From assembly GCA_001874305.1 (NCBI GenBank), contig MPCU01000010.1, positions 62,001 through 126,000 of the forward strand: DNA of 64,000 nt, in the 5' to 3' direction. The DNA comes from Bacteriovorax sp. MedPE-SWde. Its GTDB lineage: Bacteria; Bdellovibrionota; Bacteriovoracia; Bacteriovoracales; Bacteriovoracaceae. Under the pieces are notes generated by a model. That model did not search any database. It saw only the letters and a list, made by a program, of their open reading frames with translations, and was not told the DNA's origin. Below are positions 16,480-24,998 of the stretch, one piece after another. Position 1 is the first letter of the stretch. Each line of letters opens with the position of its first letter. A program made the position numbers and the translations under genes.

Positions 16480-17385
16480 ATGAAAGAAGATACAAACAAT
16501 AGCAATGAAGTAGGTAAGGTTTGCATTGTCGATCGTGGCCTATACATAAGTGTTGTGTTGCAAAATGATTGCGACTCTCTCATATTGGAGGATTCATTTA
16601 TTAGTATTGTTGAGCGTCCTAAGCATATTGTTTTCAACCTTGCTTACGTTGACAAAATGAATGCTCAGTTGATTCTTTCATTGAAGGCAATTATTCAACA
16701 GATTGAATCGCTTGGGATGAGCGTTTATTTCGTATTTGCTTGTGACTCTCTCGATCAATACCTAGAAATAGACCCAGTGGGTAAAGACTTTAAAGTTAGA
16801 CCTAATCTCATTTCTATTTTGGAAGAAATTAATGAGAATGCTACGAAGAATGATGTTGATGTAAGTTTCATTAAGTCTTTTGTTAATGCTACTGTGAGAA
16901 CTGTCTTTGTTCAGGCCAAGACATTAGCTAAAAGAGAAAGCCTTGGAATGATAGATAAAGAGAAGAACTTACTAAAAGGTGATATCTCTGGTGTTGTGAA
17001 TGTCGAGGCCACACAATATCCTTATGTAATTCTTCTTTCTTTTCCAAGTTCTACTTTTATAAATCTCATTAATATTATGACAGGTGAATCATATACTGAA
17101 ATAACTGATGACATAGCCGATGGTGCTAAAGAGTTGATGAATATTATCTATGGGCAAGCAAGTTTATCACTGAATAAGAAGGAGGATTTTAGACCGAATC
17201 CCCCTGAGATGATAAGAGGGACTGTGTTTCCAGGTAATGAAAGCATAGATGTAGTCACTAAGGTAACTACATCTCTTGAGTCTGGTGTAATGATGAGCGC
17301 TGTATTTACTTCAAAGGTTGGTGCTTTTAGTTTATGTTTTTGGTTTCCTGACGCTCGAGTCGCGCAAGCACTAATTCATTCTTAG
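16480..17385 (+). CDS. STAS-CheX fusion protein
   Basis: 301 residues, cytoplasmic. Residues about 10-105 look like a STAS/anti-sigma-antagonist domain (SIVERPKHIVFNLAYVDKMNAQLILSLKAII resembles the conserved strand-helix with the SpoIIAA phospho-Ser region, but with an Asn/Ala where Ser is usual). Residues about 130-300 look like CheX: the helix DGAKELMNIIYGQA carries the ExxN pair (Glu and Asn) used by CheX to hydrolyse phospho-CheY. The gene begins one base after the ankyrin stop, without its own ribosome site. The set suggests a CheY-P phosphatase whose activity or location is set by the STAS and ankyrin parts; inference. Confidence 0.7.
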   Translation: MKEDTNNSNEVGKVCIVDRGLYISVVLQNDCDSLILEDSFISIVERPKHIVFNLAYVDKMNAQLILSLKAIIQQIESLGMSVYFVFACDSLDQYLEIDPVGKDFKVRPNLISILEEINENATKNDVDVSFIKSFVNATVRTVFVQAKTLAKRESLGMIDKEKNLLKGDISGVVNVEATQYPYVILLSFPSSTFINLINIMTGESYTEITDDIADGAKELMNIIYGQASLSLNKKEDFRPNPPEMIRGTVFPGNESIDVVTKVTTSLESGVMMSAVFTSKVGAFSLCFWFPDARVAQALIHS

Positions 17386-17406
17386 AGAGTTTAGCTCTTA
17401 ACTTTT

Positions 17407-17952
17407 TTACATCTCTTTTATATTGTAGCTAGGTTTCCCGTGAGTATATCTTACTTCTCCTTCTCCACCACTTCCTGATATTGTTAAAATAGAGTTTAGT
17501 CCTTGCATTGTTGTTATATTAGTTAAATCATAATCAAAAGACTCACTAGGAGTAGTCATAGATAGCTTTTTATTAGCATCGTCCCATATGACTTTGACAT
17601 TATGATCATTAGCGAGAAAGTTTTTGAAATCTATTCTTTCTTGAACCAGTTCCGCTATGGATTTTGTTGTAATATATGAGTAAGTTGAATCTTCGCATGC
17701 GTTACCATTTTCAGAGTTTGTATATCTCAATGTTATACTTTCCTCATTTCTTTCTATAAGTTGTACCTCTTCTTTATCGTAATAATCACAGATCTTTATA
17801 CCGTTTCTTGTTACTTCTCCAGTTGATTCTGTAATATATAGTTTATTAAACTCATATCCACTGTGTAAGTGAGCTGTAAGCTGTTCAGACTCTAAGTCTG
17901 CAAATGAATACTGTGATGTAATAATTGCAAGCGATAGAATAAGTTTCTTCAT
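17407..17952 (-). CDS. Exported protein, unknown function
   Basis: 181 residues with a signal peptide (about 1-18). The mature sequence is acidic and beta-rich with two Cys (IKICDYY and GNACEDS) that could pair. No family recognised. GAGGAG precedes the ATG. It ends only 21 bases from the convergent STAS-CheX gene. Confidence 0.55.
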   Translation of the reverse strand: MKKLILSLAIITSQYSFADLESEQLTAHLHSGYEFNKLYITESTGEVTRNGIKICDYYDKEEVQLIERNEESITLRYTNSENGNACEDSTYSYITTKSIAELVQERIDFKNFLANDHNVKVIWDDANKKLSMTTPSESFDYDLTNITTMQGLNSILTISGSGGEGEVRYTHGKPSYNIKEM

Positions 17953-18074
17953 AGTTTCTCCTCATTTTTTCTTTCACAATATCATGAGGTTAGCTTCAAA
18001 TATGACTTATTGAAATATTTGTATATGCTGTATAAATTTTATTCATTGTTTCTTAAAAGGGAATAAGTGAGAAT

Positions 18075-18094
18075 GCCCCGTTATTTTTAGGGGC
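18075..18094. terminator. GC-rich hairpin beyond the MFS gene
   Basis: GCCCC (18075-18079) and GGGGC (18090-18094) around a ten-base T-rich loop, just after the MFS stop codon on the minus strand. No T-run follows on that strand, so termination would be weak. Confidence 0.4.
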
Positions 18095-18100
18095 GAATAT

Positions 18101-19318
18101 TTATGTATTTGGTACTTTAATTATATCTCTTTGTGTAAATATCACGATAAGAAGAGATGCAATTCCTAAAAAGAAGAAACCTTGAACTAAAGGAATGACT
18201 GTTCCATCATATGATAATCCAATCAAGGCCCCAAAACCAACAGATATAAGTGTCTGAACTGAGCTAATTACTGAGTTTGCCACACCTGCTATATGTCCCA
18301 GTGGCCCTACCGCGAGAGTATTTAAGTTTCCAAAGAGAATTCCAATACATAAGAAGGTTAGTGCTAGATATATAATTAGGAAGCTCAAAGGAGGATGACC
18401 TGATGTCATAAAAAGGAATGTGTAAAATGCCCCTGAAAGAAGTGTGATAAGAGAAAGAGCATACTTACAAAGTCGCTCCATCCCAAGTTTCATAACGAGT
18501 TTAGAATTTATAAATGATGATAGACCTATAGCGAGTGCCAAACAGCCGAAGTAGAGTGCAAAAGAGTCTCCAACTTTATATTGACCTTGTAGTATTTGTT
18601 GAGCAGAGCTTAGGTAGCCTACAAAAGCTCCAAAGCCAAGTCCGGCAGCTAGAGTATAGCCCCTAGCTGTAGGATGAGCTAATGTTTCCTTTGCGCCAGC
18701 AAAAATAGTTTTAAACGAAAACTTAACTCTATTCTCTATTAAGAGTGTTTCTGGTTGTCTCTTCCAAAGCCAGATTATTCCTAGTGCTCCAAGTATGATA
18801 AGTACTCCAAAGATTGTTCGCCATTGTGAGAATATCAATATTAATTGTCCAAGTGATGGTGCGAGAGCTGGTACCATTACAAATACAATCATAATAAGTG
18901 ACATGATCTTTCCCATCTCCCTACCGCTAAATTGATCTCTAATCATAGCGACTGATACCACTCTACACGAGGCGGCCCCAAAACCTTGAAGAAAGCGACC
19001 GACCAGCATCATTGTAAAGTTCGTTGCTAGCATTGAAAGAAAGCTGCCTACTATAAATATTGAGACTCCTAGATATATGCTTTTCTTGCGGCCAAAAGAA
19101 TCTGAGAGTGGTCCATAGAGCATAAGTCCAAATGACATTCCTAGAAACACTGTTGAGATAATTAATTGTGAGTCATTCTTATTTGCTACGCCTAAGCTTG
19201 TTCCTATTTGATTAAGGGCCGGTAACATTGCATCGATAGATAATGCAACAAGTGACATAAGAAGCGCCATAAGCGCCACAAACTCTCGTTGATTAAGTTG
19301 ATTATTGTCTTTGTTCAT
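18101..19318 (-). CDS. MFS drug-resistance transporter, Bcr/CflA type
   Basis: 405 residues with about 12 membrane segments. DAMLPALNQIGTSLG in the first helix, the loop motif GPLSDSFGRKK between helices 2 and 3, GRFLQGFGAASCRVVSVAMIRD in helix 4-5, and PALAPSLGQLI match the Bcr/CmlA drug:H+ antiporter branch. It would export small hydrophobic drugs or metabolites. No adjacent regulator. Start is ATG with a weak GAGAA upstream. Confidence 0.9.
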   Translation of the reverse strand: MNKDNNQLNQREFVALMALLMSLVALSIDAMLPALNQIGTSLGVANKNDSQLIISTVFLGMSFGLMLYGPLSDSFGRKKSIYLGVSIFIVGSFLSMLATNFTMMLVGRFLQGFGAASCRVVSVAMIRDQFSGREMGKIMSLIMIVFVMVPALAPSLGQLILIFSQWRTIFGVLIILGALGIIWLWKRQPETLLIENRVKFSFKTIFAGAKETLAHPTARGYTLAAGLGFGAFVGYLSSAQQILQGQYKVGDSFALYFGCLALAIGLSSFINSKLVMKLGMERLCKYALSLITLLSGAFYTFLFMTSGHPPLSFLIIYLALTFLCIGILFGNLNTLAVGPLGHIAGVANSVISSVQTLISVGFGALIGLSYDGTVIPLVQGFFFLGIASLLIVIFTQRDIIKVPNT

Positions 19319-19431
19319 AAGTTTCTCATTCTTTATTATTAGTACGTCATTTGAGCATACTAATAGTTATATGAATAGCTTTCATGTAAAGATGTTTTAA
19401 ATTCTATTTGTTGAGAGGGGTTGGCAATAGC

Positions 19432-19797
19432 TTAGCTTAGTATTTTGTTGAATAACTCCCAGGTAAGAATAAAGCTTTCATCTTTAAATTTACAAATTGA
19501 AATCGCATTCATATTTTTTTTGTAGTAAATCTGTGGAGTGCCACCTATTAGTCGACATAGTGGAGATGTTGGATTCACTCCGTCTGGCCCAACGTATACT
19601 TTCTTAAGTATGGATTTACTTGTATTGTTAATAACATTTATAGAAGTACACCTATTGTCTTGGCAAAGGTTCTTGGATAGAGATACTGACTTATATTTTT
19701 CAATAGTTATTGGAGTAGTCAGTTTTCTATCTTTATAGACATTCATTGAGTAGCTATGTGTTGTCATTAGAATTAGAGTAAGAAGTTTTACTTTCAT
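19432..19797 (-). CDS. Small exported protein coupled to the papain-like protease gene
   Basis: 121 residues with a signal peptide (about 1-18). Four Cys in the mature part (NLCQDNRC, SPLCRL and ISICKF) suggest two disulfides. Unrecognised. Its ATG overlaps the stop codon of the upstream protease gene (TAATG), so translation is coupled. A secreted small Cys-containing protein next to a papain-like protease could be an inhibitor, immunity protein or chaperone; that is positional inference. Confidence 0.55.
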   Translation of the reverse strand: MKVKLLTLILMTTHSYSMNVYKDRKLTTPITIEKYKSVSLSKNLCQDNRCTSINVINNTSKSILKKVYVGPDGVNPTSPLCRLIGGTPQIYYKKNMNAISICKFKDESFILTWELFNKILS

Positions 19798-20840
19798 TAT
19801 TTTACCTCTAAATATTCTAATGTTTTAGTATGCTTGAGTATATTCTCTGCATCTTCCCAGCCTTCTAGACCAGAGCCTTCGCCCCAAGAGTTTCTAATAT
19901 TGATAAGACAGCGGCCATTTTTAAATTTCATCCCATTAACTACTACTGAGTGATTACCACAACGAGAATTCTCTACTTTTTTTTCATACTCTTCTTTTGT
20001 TGTTCCCCAGGAGCTCATAAAGAATAAATCCTCAAATCTGTCATTTCTGGCCCTTTGACCGCAAAGTCCGATACTAACACTTCTTCCTTTCATCAGTCTT
20101 TCTTTTAGCATCGTGAACTTTTTATTTGGTGTTTTAAATTCTATAAACTTAATTCTGGGTCTAATATTATTTGTTTTTAAAAACTGTCTGTTTTCCTTAC
20201 AGTCTTGTGTGATAAAAATTCCTTTCAAAGCATCTGTATAATGTTTTGAAGATAAAAGTGCTTTCTCATAGTTTATATTTAATCGACCGTAGTAAATTGA
20301 CATGTCTTGAATGAGTGAATTCGTAATTTTTCCAAAGTCTTCAAGAAAACTATTTATTTGTCCTTTGCTTATGTCTATACAACCATTATGAGTCACAATT
20401 TCATACTTGTCTTTGGCCCTACTTGTTGAACGAAGGGCCCTCGCCACTAGTCTATTGTATTTATTTTGACTTTCTCCCTTGCGCTCTATGGTTTCCATAA
20501 ACGGGGCATTTTCTTCAAGGCATACGCCGTTATTTATTACACAATCTGTAAAATAACCTGAGCCAGCCGCTGCTGTTTTTCTTGTTCCTAGACCCTGACT
20601 CTGATTCCAAAAGCATCGATGTCCATCAATAATTGAAACTTGTTCTTTTCCACATTTTTCCGGTGACTCAATACAAAACTGTTCCTCAATAAGTGCTGAT
20701 CCACTAAATGCCCAACAGAGTCCATTTCCGTCCTGGTCTCTTGTTGGCGTGAAACGATCCTCGTAATTAATAGACGGGCATTGCTCTTTTGTTAAGGCAT
20801 TACTATTTATGCAGAATATGATGATGATAATAAACTTCAT
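19797..20840 (-). CDS. Secreted papain-like (C1) cysteine protease
   Basis: 347 residues with a signal peptide (about 1-15). DQDGNGLCWAFSGSALIEE is the papain active-site segment with Cys42 and a preceding Gly/Asn oxyanion region. The catalytic His is His297 in NHSVVVNG, and the Asn is Asn317 in RNSWGEG, followed by GLEGWE as in papains. No propeptide is evident between signal and catalytic Cys. It likely acts outside the cell or in prey. No ribosome site; TAGAAT lies seven bases before the ATG, so the mRNA may be leaderless. Overlaps the next gene by one base. Confidence 0.8.
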   Translation of the reverse strand: MKFIIIIIFCINSNALTKEQCPSINYEDRFTPTRDQDGNGLCWAFSGSALIEEQFCIESPEKCGKEQVSIIDGHRCFWNQSQGLGTRKTAAAGSGYFTDCVINNGVCLEENAPFMETIERKGESQNKYNRLVARALRSTSRAKDKYEIVTHNGCIDISKGQINSFLEDFGKITNSLIQDMSIYYGRLNINYEKALLSSKHYTDALKGIFITQDCKENRQFLKTNNIRPRIKFIEFKTPNKKFTMLKERLMKGRSVSIGLCGQRARNDRFEDLFFMSSWGTTKEEYEKKVENSRCGNHSVVVNGMKFKNGRCLINIRNSWGEGSGLEGWEDAENILKHTKTLEYLEVK

Positions 20841-20918
20841 ATAAAATATTCTAATAATTAGATTTTAATATATATAGAGGGAAGCTTGATTTGTGTTACA
20901 AGTTAACTGTATCGCATC

Positions 20919-21857
20919 TTACTTTGCTAGGAAGGCGACTCCCCATTCATGAATTTGCAGAGCACCCTTTGAAGAAGGTAATCTGTAAACTGCACTAAGT
21001 GGGTTCCAGCCTTTATTTGGTCTCTTTTTAAATGATGCTGACTTACCTGTTTCGATTTGGTTACTTGGTATAACAACAAAGAGAACTCTTTTAAAGTATG
21101 CTGGAGCTACCGAGCTATTCCACTGGGCAGACTTTTGAAGATCATCATGTGACTGGGGATAAACGCAGAAGTTACCCTTTGGAAGTTTTAAAGACCAAAA
21201 CTCTTCGAAGTCTGTTATTTCCTTATCTTTAAATTGCATTTGATTAAGTGTACTAACCATTTTCTTGTAAATATCTGTTCTGTCTCCACAGAAGCCTTTC
21301 TCGTTTTGCAATGTATTTGAGTCAAGTTTGTAATCATAGTAAAGATAGTCGTGAGCAACACCATCTACAGTTATTTTCTTATTCTTTGTTTTAAATAACC
21401 ATCCGTCTTTACTGTGAATAGGACTAGCTGCTAAGAGATTACTCTTGCCTTTGAATTTAATTTGAAATCTTGTTTCTTCTGCACTGCCATGAATATAGAG
21501 ATTGGGTTTTCCCGCTACAATATTACCTGGTCCTGGATAATAGTTTTGAGAAAGTCCGCCTCTTTGCCATACTCCTGGACGATTATAGTTTGGGTATGAG
21601 TATTGGCCATAAGAGTGCCACCATGGGTAGCGATATGGGACCATGTTAAATCCCCAGTTTGGTTGACTCATATATTGACAGTTATAGCAAAATTGTCCCG
21701 GACGTGTTCCACTTGAGTTACCCATACACTGTGGTGTCATGGCCATACAGGTTGCTTTTTGGCCCCCGCTAACTGGTGCCATACCCATTGCGTGAATACT
21801 TTGAATACTAGATGTAATAATCGAAGTGAATATAATTAAGCTGATAAATATTTTCAT
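20919..21857 (-). CDS. Exported Tyr/Pro/Trp-rich protein, unknown function
   Basis: 312 residues with a signal peptide (about 1-23). The mature N-terminus has four Cys (TCMAMTPQC, then FCYNC) followed by a segment very rich in Trp, Tyr, Pro and Gly (about residues 65-110), as in surface or matrix proteins. The C-terminal two-thirds is a mixed alpha/beta domain I cannot place. Overlaps the previous gene by four bases (ATGA), so it is the second gene of an operon with the 96-residue protein. Confidence 0.5.
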   Translation of the reverse strand: MKIFISLIIFTSIITSSIQSIHAMGMAPVSGGQKATCMAMTPQCMGNSSGTRPGQFCYNCQYMSQPNWGFNMVPYRYPWWHSYGQYSYPNYNRPGVWQRGGLSQNYYPGPGNIVAGKPNLYIHGSAEETRFQIKFKGKSNLLAASPIHSKDGWLFKTKNKKITVDGVAHDYLYYDYKLDSNTLQNEKGFCGDRTDIYKKMVSTLNQMQFKDKEITDFEEFWSLKLPKGNFCVYPQSHDDLQKSAQWNSSVAPAYFKRVLFVVIPSNQIETGKSASFKKRPNKGWNPLSAVYRLPSSKGALQIHEWGVAFLAK

Positions 21858-22144
21858 TTAGATACCTTGAAATTAATCGTCTGCTCTTTAGTCGAGTGGG
21901 GGATAGTTTTATCAAATGAACAACCGTTCTTTGTAAGATATGAAAACTTAAACTTTCCTTTTGGAAGTTCAATATTAAAACTCCCTTTTGTAGGAATTTC
22001 TATTTGATAAATTAATTGTCCATTTTCAGAAACAAAGAGCTGTCCTGTTTTGGAGCTCTCACATTCTTTTGTTGGAGATAGCTTTCCTACTATTTGGGCG
22101 GCCTGTATATTAAATGCTAAAACTAAGAGTAAGACATATTTCAT
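21854..22144 (-). CDS. Small exported protein, leaderless start
   Basis: 96 residues with a signal peptide (about 1-16). The mature part is a small beta sandwich-like sequence (IEIPTKGSFNIELPKGKFKFSYLTKNGC) reminiscent of carboxypeptidase-regulatory-like domains, with two Cys. No Shine-Dalgarno; the start follows an extended -10 box by six bases (separate entry). First gene of the operon with the 312-residue protein. Confidence 0.55.
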   Translation of the reverse strand: MKYVLLLVLAFNIQAAQIVGKLSPTKECESSKTGQLFVSENGQLIYQIEIPTKGSFNIELPKGKFKFSYLTKNGCSFDKTIPHSTKEQTINFKVSK

Positions 22145-22150
22145 AGAGAA

Positions 22151-22180
22151 ATTATATCAATTACTCTATGCCTGCATCAA
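22151..22180 (-). promoter_or_regulatory. Strong promoter giving a leaderless mRNA
   Basis: On the minus strand: TTGATG (22180-22175), 18 bases, TGA then perfect TATAAT (22156-22151), six bases, then the ATG at 22144. All promoter elements agree, and no ribosome site is present. Confidence 0.65.
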
Positions 22181-22209
22181 GAGGGGGAATTATTGATTCT
22201 TTTGACGAA

Positions 22210-22803
22210 TTAACAGAAGCTATTTAAGAAAAAGCTCTTCGCTGAGTCCTTTGCATGGCCGATACTTTCTTCTGTAAGCTCCTCAAAACCAAATAGAACG
22301 GGATAGAATATTTGTCCTTTAATAAGCGAGTGAAATTGTTTGGCAATAAGCTGAGAATCGAGCTGAGATTTGATCTGACCGTCTGTCTTTGCTTGATCTA
22401 TCCAATTTATGAATCTCATCTCTGATTCCATAAACTTAGCAAAATGCTCTTCATTAATGGCCCTTCCTTTAATGAGTTCACTAAGAACTAGCTTAGAGGT
22501 TTTCATATAACCGGGGTATGTTAAGAGTTCAACCTTTCTAGAGATTATGGCATTAATTTGGGAACCTATTGCTAGGCCTGGCTCATAGGAAGGTAATTCA
22601 AAATTACAGAATGTATCTAATAAATTCTTTGTTATCGTATCGAAGATTATATCTTTGTTAGCGAAATACTTATATAGTGTTCGCTTTGAGACATCGGCCT
22701 TCTTTGCAATGCTCTCCATTGAGCTCATATCAAGCCCTTTTACTAGCATTTCATCTATGCTGGCGTTAATAATACTATTTGATATATCTTCTTTTCTTCC
22801 CAT
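22210..22803 (-). CDS. TetR-family transcriptional regulator
   Basis: 197 residues. N-terminal TetR helix-turn-helix about residues 5-50: MESIAKKADVSKRTLYKYFANKDIIFD. The C-terminal ligand domain is helical. It diverges from a metallo-beta-lactamase-fold lipoprotein gene and an SDR gene. The intergenic region holds two copies of one palindrome, GTAnACGnnnnCGTnTAC, so it probably represses both directions and responds to a small molecule handled by the neighbours. AAAGG precedes the ATG. Confidence 0.85.
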   Translation of the reverse strand: MGRKEDISNSIINASIDEMLVKGLDMSSMESIAKKADVSKRTLYKYFANKDIIFDTITKNLLDTFCNFELPSYEPGLAIGSQINAIISRKVELLTYPGYMKTSKLVLSELIKGRAINEEHFAKFMESEMRFINWIDQAKTDGQIKSQLDSQLIAKQFHSLIKGQIFYPVLFGFEELTEESIGHAKDSAKSFFLNSFC

Positions 22804-22837
22804 GCAAGCCTTTGTAATTATTGCTTTAATCTAATAA

Positions 22838-22855
22838 GTAAACGGTGTCGTGTAC
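22838..22855. promoter_or_regulatory. Putative TetR operator, copy 1
   Basis: GTAAACG-GTGT-CGTGTAC fits the dyad GTAnACGnnnnCGTnTAC exactly. It lies 35 bases upstream of the TetR gene start, in its promoter region. Confidence 0.6.
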
Positions 22856-22889
22856 TTTTTGATTGCAATTAATAGCGGTGACCTATAAA

Positions 22890-22907
22890 GTAAACGCATG
22901 CGTATAC
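22890..22907. promoter_or_regulatory. Putative TetR operator, copy 2
   Basis: GTAAACG-CATG-CGTATAC, the same dyad as copy 1, 52 bases away (start to start). It directly follows a TATAAA at 22884-22889, so it would cover the start site of the metallo-beta-lactamase-fold gene. Confidence 0.6.
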
Positions 22908-22939
22908 TATAGCTCATTGCTATAAAAATAGGAAGCCTT

Positions 22940-24046
22940 ATGAAGCTATTTATAATATTGAGTCTGATTTTATCTTTAGGAGGTTTTATGCTTACAAGTT
23001 GTTCTACTTTCGGTTCTAGACCTAAGAACTTTGATATGTCTGGGATTGAAAGATCACCTAATTTTGATAAGGACGAGAAAAAGTTTGTTAATAGACGAGC
23101 GAATATAATTAAGGAAATGAAAAAGAATGGATTCTCTTTCAAGATGATAAAGGATTGGATGGTCGGTGGAGATAGAACATTTCCAGACCATAAACTTCCT
23201 GAAGTGATCCCTGATATGGAGGAGTTTTTAAGGCCTTCAAATGAGGCCAAGTTTATATGGTTTGGACACTCTTCATTTCTAATGAATATTAATGCAAAGA
23301 TGATACTTGTGGACCCTGTTTTTTCAAACTCTGCTGCTCCTGTAGGATTCATGGTAAAAAGATTTCAAAAAGCCGTTCTAGATCTGGCCGATCTTCCCAA
23401 AATTGATTACATCGTAATTTCTCATGATCACTATGATCACCTTGATATGAAGACTGTAAAATTCTTTGCAGAGACTGATACTCAATTTATAACACCGTTA
23501 GGCGTCGGCTCCCATTTAAAGTCATGGGGGATAGGCGAAAGTCGTATCACGGAACTTGATTGGTGGCAGAGTACAGTAAGAGATGGTATCGACATTATTG
23601 CTACGCCTGCTCAACACTTTTCAGGTAGAACAGGATTTAATGATAACGAGACACTTTGGGCATCTTGGGTGATTAAAACTAAGGATCAAAGAATCTATTT
23701 TAGTGGTGACTCTGGATATGATACCCACTTTAAAGATATAGGTGATAAGTATGGCCCTTTTGATATCGCATTTATAGAAAATGGGCAATATAACAAAAGT
23801 TGGGAAGCTGTACATATGATGCCTGATCAAGCCGCACAGGCCTATTTTGATCTTAAGGCCAATATGTTTTTCCCCATTCATTGGGGAATGTTTGAACTGG
23901 CAATGCACAGTTGGTTTGATCCAATTGTACAAATAGATAAGCTATCACAAGAGAAAGGAATAAACTTAATAACACCAAAAATTGGGGAGTCTATTACTTT
24001 AACTAAGGAAATAAAGACGACAAAGTGGTGGGAATCATACCTATAA
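22940..24046 (+). CDS. Metallo-beta-lactamase-fold lipoprotein, NAPE-PLD/UlaG-like
   Basis: 368 residues. Lipoprotein signal peptide with lipobox LTSC (Cys21). The metal site HDHYDHLD matches HxHxDH; GHSSFLMN precedes it, and GDSGYD and PIHWGMF follow, as in the NAPE-phospholipase D/UlaG branch. That branch hydrolyses phosphodiester or lactone bonds. Being membrane-anchored, it may act on lipids in the periplasm. AGGAAG precedes the ATG. The SDR gene follows after 13 bases in the same operon, under the divergent TetR regulator. Confidence 0.8.
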   Translation: MKLFIILSLILSLGGFMLTSCSTFGSRPKNFDMSGIERSPNFDKDEKKFVNRRANIIKEMKKNGFSFKMIKDWMVGGDRTFPDHKLPEVIPDMEEFLRPSNEAKFIWFGHSSFLMNINAKMILVDPVFSNSAAPVGFMVKRFQKAVLDLADLPKIDYIVISHDHYDHLDMKTVKFFAETDTQFITPLGVGSHLKSWGIGESRITELDWWQSTVRDGIDIIATPAQHFSGRTGFNDNETLWASWVIKTKDQRIYFSGDSGYDTHFKDIGDKYGPFDIAFIENGQYNKSWEAVHMMPDQAAQAYFDLKANMFFPIHWGMFELAMHSWFDPIVQIDKLSQEKGINLITPKIGESITLTKEIKTTKWWESYL

Positions 24047-24059
24047 ACAGGAGAGTATA

Positions 24060-24998
24060 ATGGCGTTCAAAATTACAGATAGTGGATTCAAAGATTGGCA
24101 TCCTAACAAGTTAAATGACTTGGATGGAAAAACATTTTTTATAACAGGAGGTAATTCTGGAATTGGACTTGAAGCGGCAATTATTCTTGCATCTAAAGGT
24201 GCAAATATTCTTATCAGTTCAAGAAGTGTTAAGAAGGCCGAGATTGCAATTGGAAAAATAAAGAAGAACTCTCGTGCTAAAGTTGATTACGTTATTCTGG
24301 ATCTTTCTAGTAAGGACTCAATTGACAATTGTACTTCTGTTGTAAAAGAAAAATATAATAAGCTTGATGCTATTATTAATAATGCTGGGATAATGCAAAC
24401 TCCACAGACTAAAACAGTTGATGGTCATGAGCTACAGTTTGCTACTAATCATTTAGGGCACTTCTATCTAAATTCACAATTATTTAATCTTGTTGAAAAT
24501 GCAGCAGGTAGAATTGTTGTTGTCTCAAGTATAGCCCATAAACTTGGAGGTATAAACTTTGATGATATTATGCATGAGCATAATTATGATTCAACAAAAG
24601 TTTACGCTCAAAGTAAGTTGGCAAACCTTATGTATGGATTAGAACTTGATAGAAGATTGAAGAATACAGGAAGTCCGGTTGCATGTGTTATCTGTCATCC
24701 AGGATATTCAAATACTAATCTACAGAGTTCTGGACCTAGGCTAGGCTGGAAGTTTCTTTATAAATTTACGAATATTCTTATTTCTCAACCTGCCTTTAAT
24801 GGTGCAATTCCAACAGTTTTAGCGGCCGCTGGTGAAGAGGCCGTTGCCGGTGCATATTACGGACCTCAGCTTATGGCCGAAAGCCGAGGTCGAGTGAGTG
24901 ATGCTAATGTTGCTAAGCAAGCACTAGATGAAAAAAGTGCAGAACTTCTTTGGAAGAGAAGTGAAGAGCTTCTAGATTATACTTGGGACATACATTAA
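24060..24998 (+). CDS. Short-chain dehydrogenase/reductase (retinol-dehydrogenase-like)
   Basis: 312 residues. NAD(P) site TGGNSGIG (residues 29-36), DLSS after strand 4, NNAGIM, the catalytic Ser in VVSSIAH and YAQSK as the YxxxK pair. The insertion and C-terminal layout match the retinol-dehydrogenase/oxidoreductase-like subgroup, which acts on alcohol/ketone groups of lipophilic molecules. Same operon as the metallo-beta-lactamase-fold lipoprotein. The stop overlaps the convergent uvrA stop by four bases. Confidence 0.85.
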   Translation: MAFKITDSGFKDWHPNKLNDLDGKTFFITGGNSGIGLEAAIILASKGANILISSRSVKKAEIAIGKIKKNSRAKVDYVILDLSSKDSIDNCTSVVKEKYNKLDAIINNAGIMQTPQTKTVDGHELQFATNHLGHFYLNSQLFNLVENAAGRIVVVSSIAHKLGGINFDDIMHEHNYDSTKVYAQSKLANLMYGLELDRRLKNTGSPVACVICHPGYSNTNLQSSGPRLGWKFLYKFTNILISQPAFNGAIPTVLAAAGEEAVAGAYYGPQLMAESRGRVSDANVAKQALDEKSAELLWKRSEELLDYTWDIH

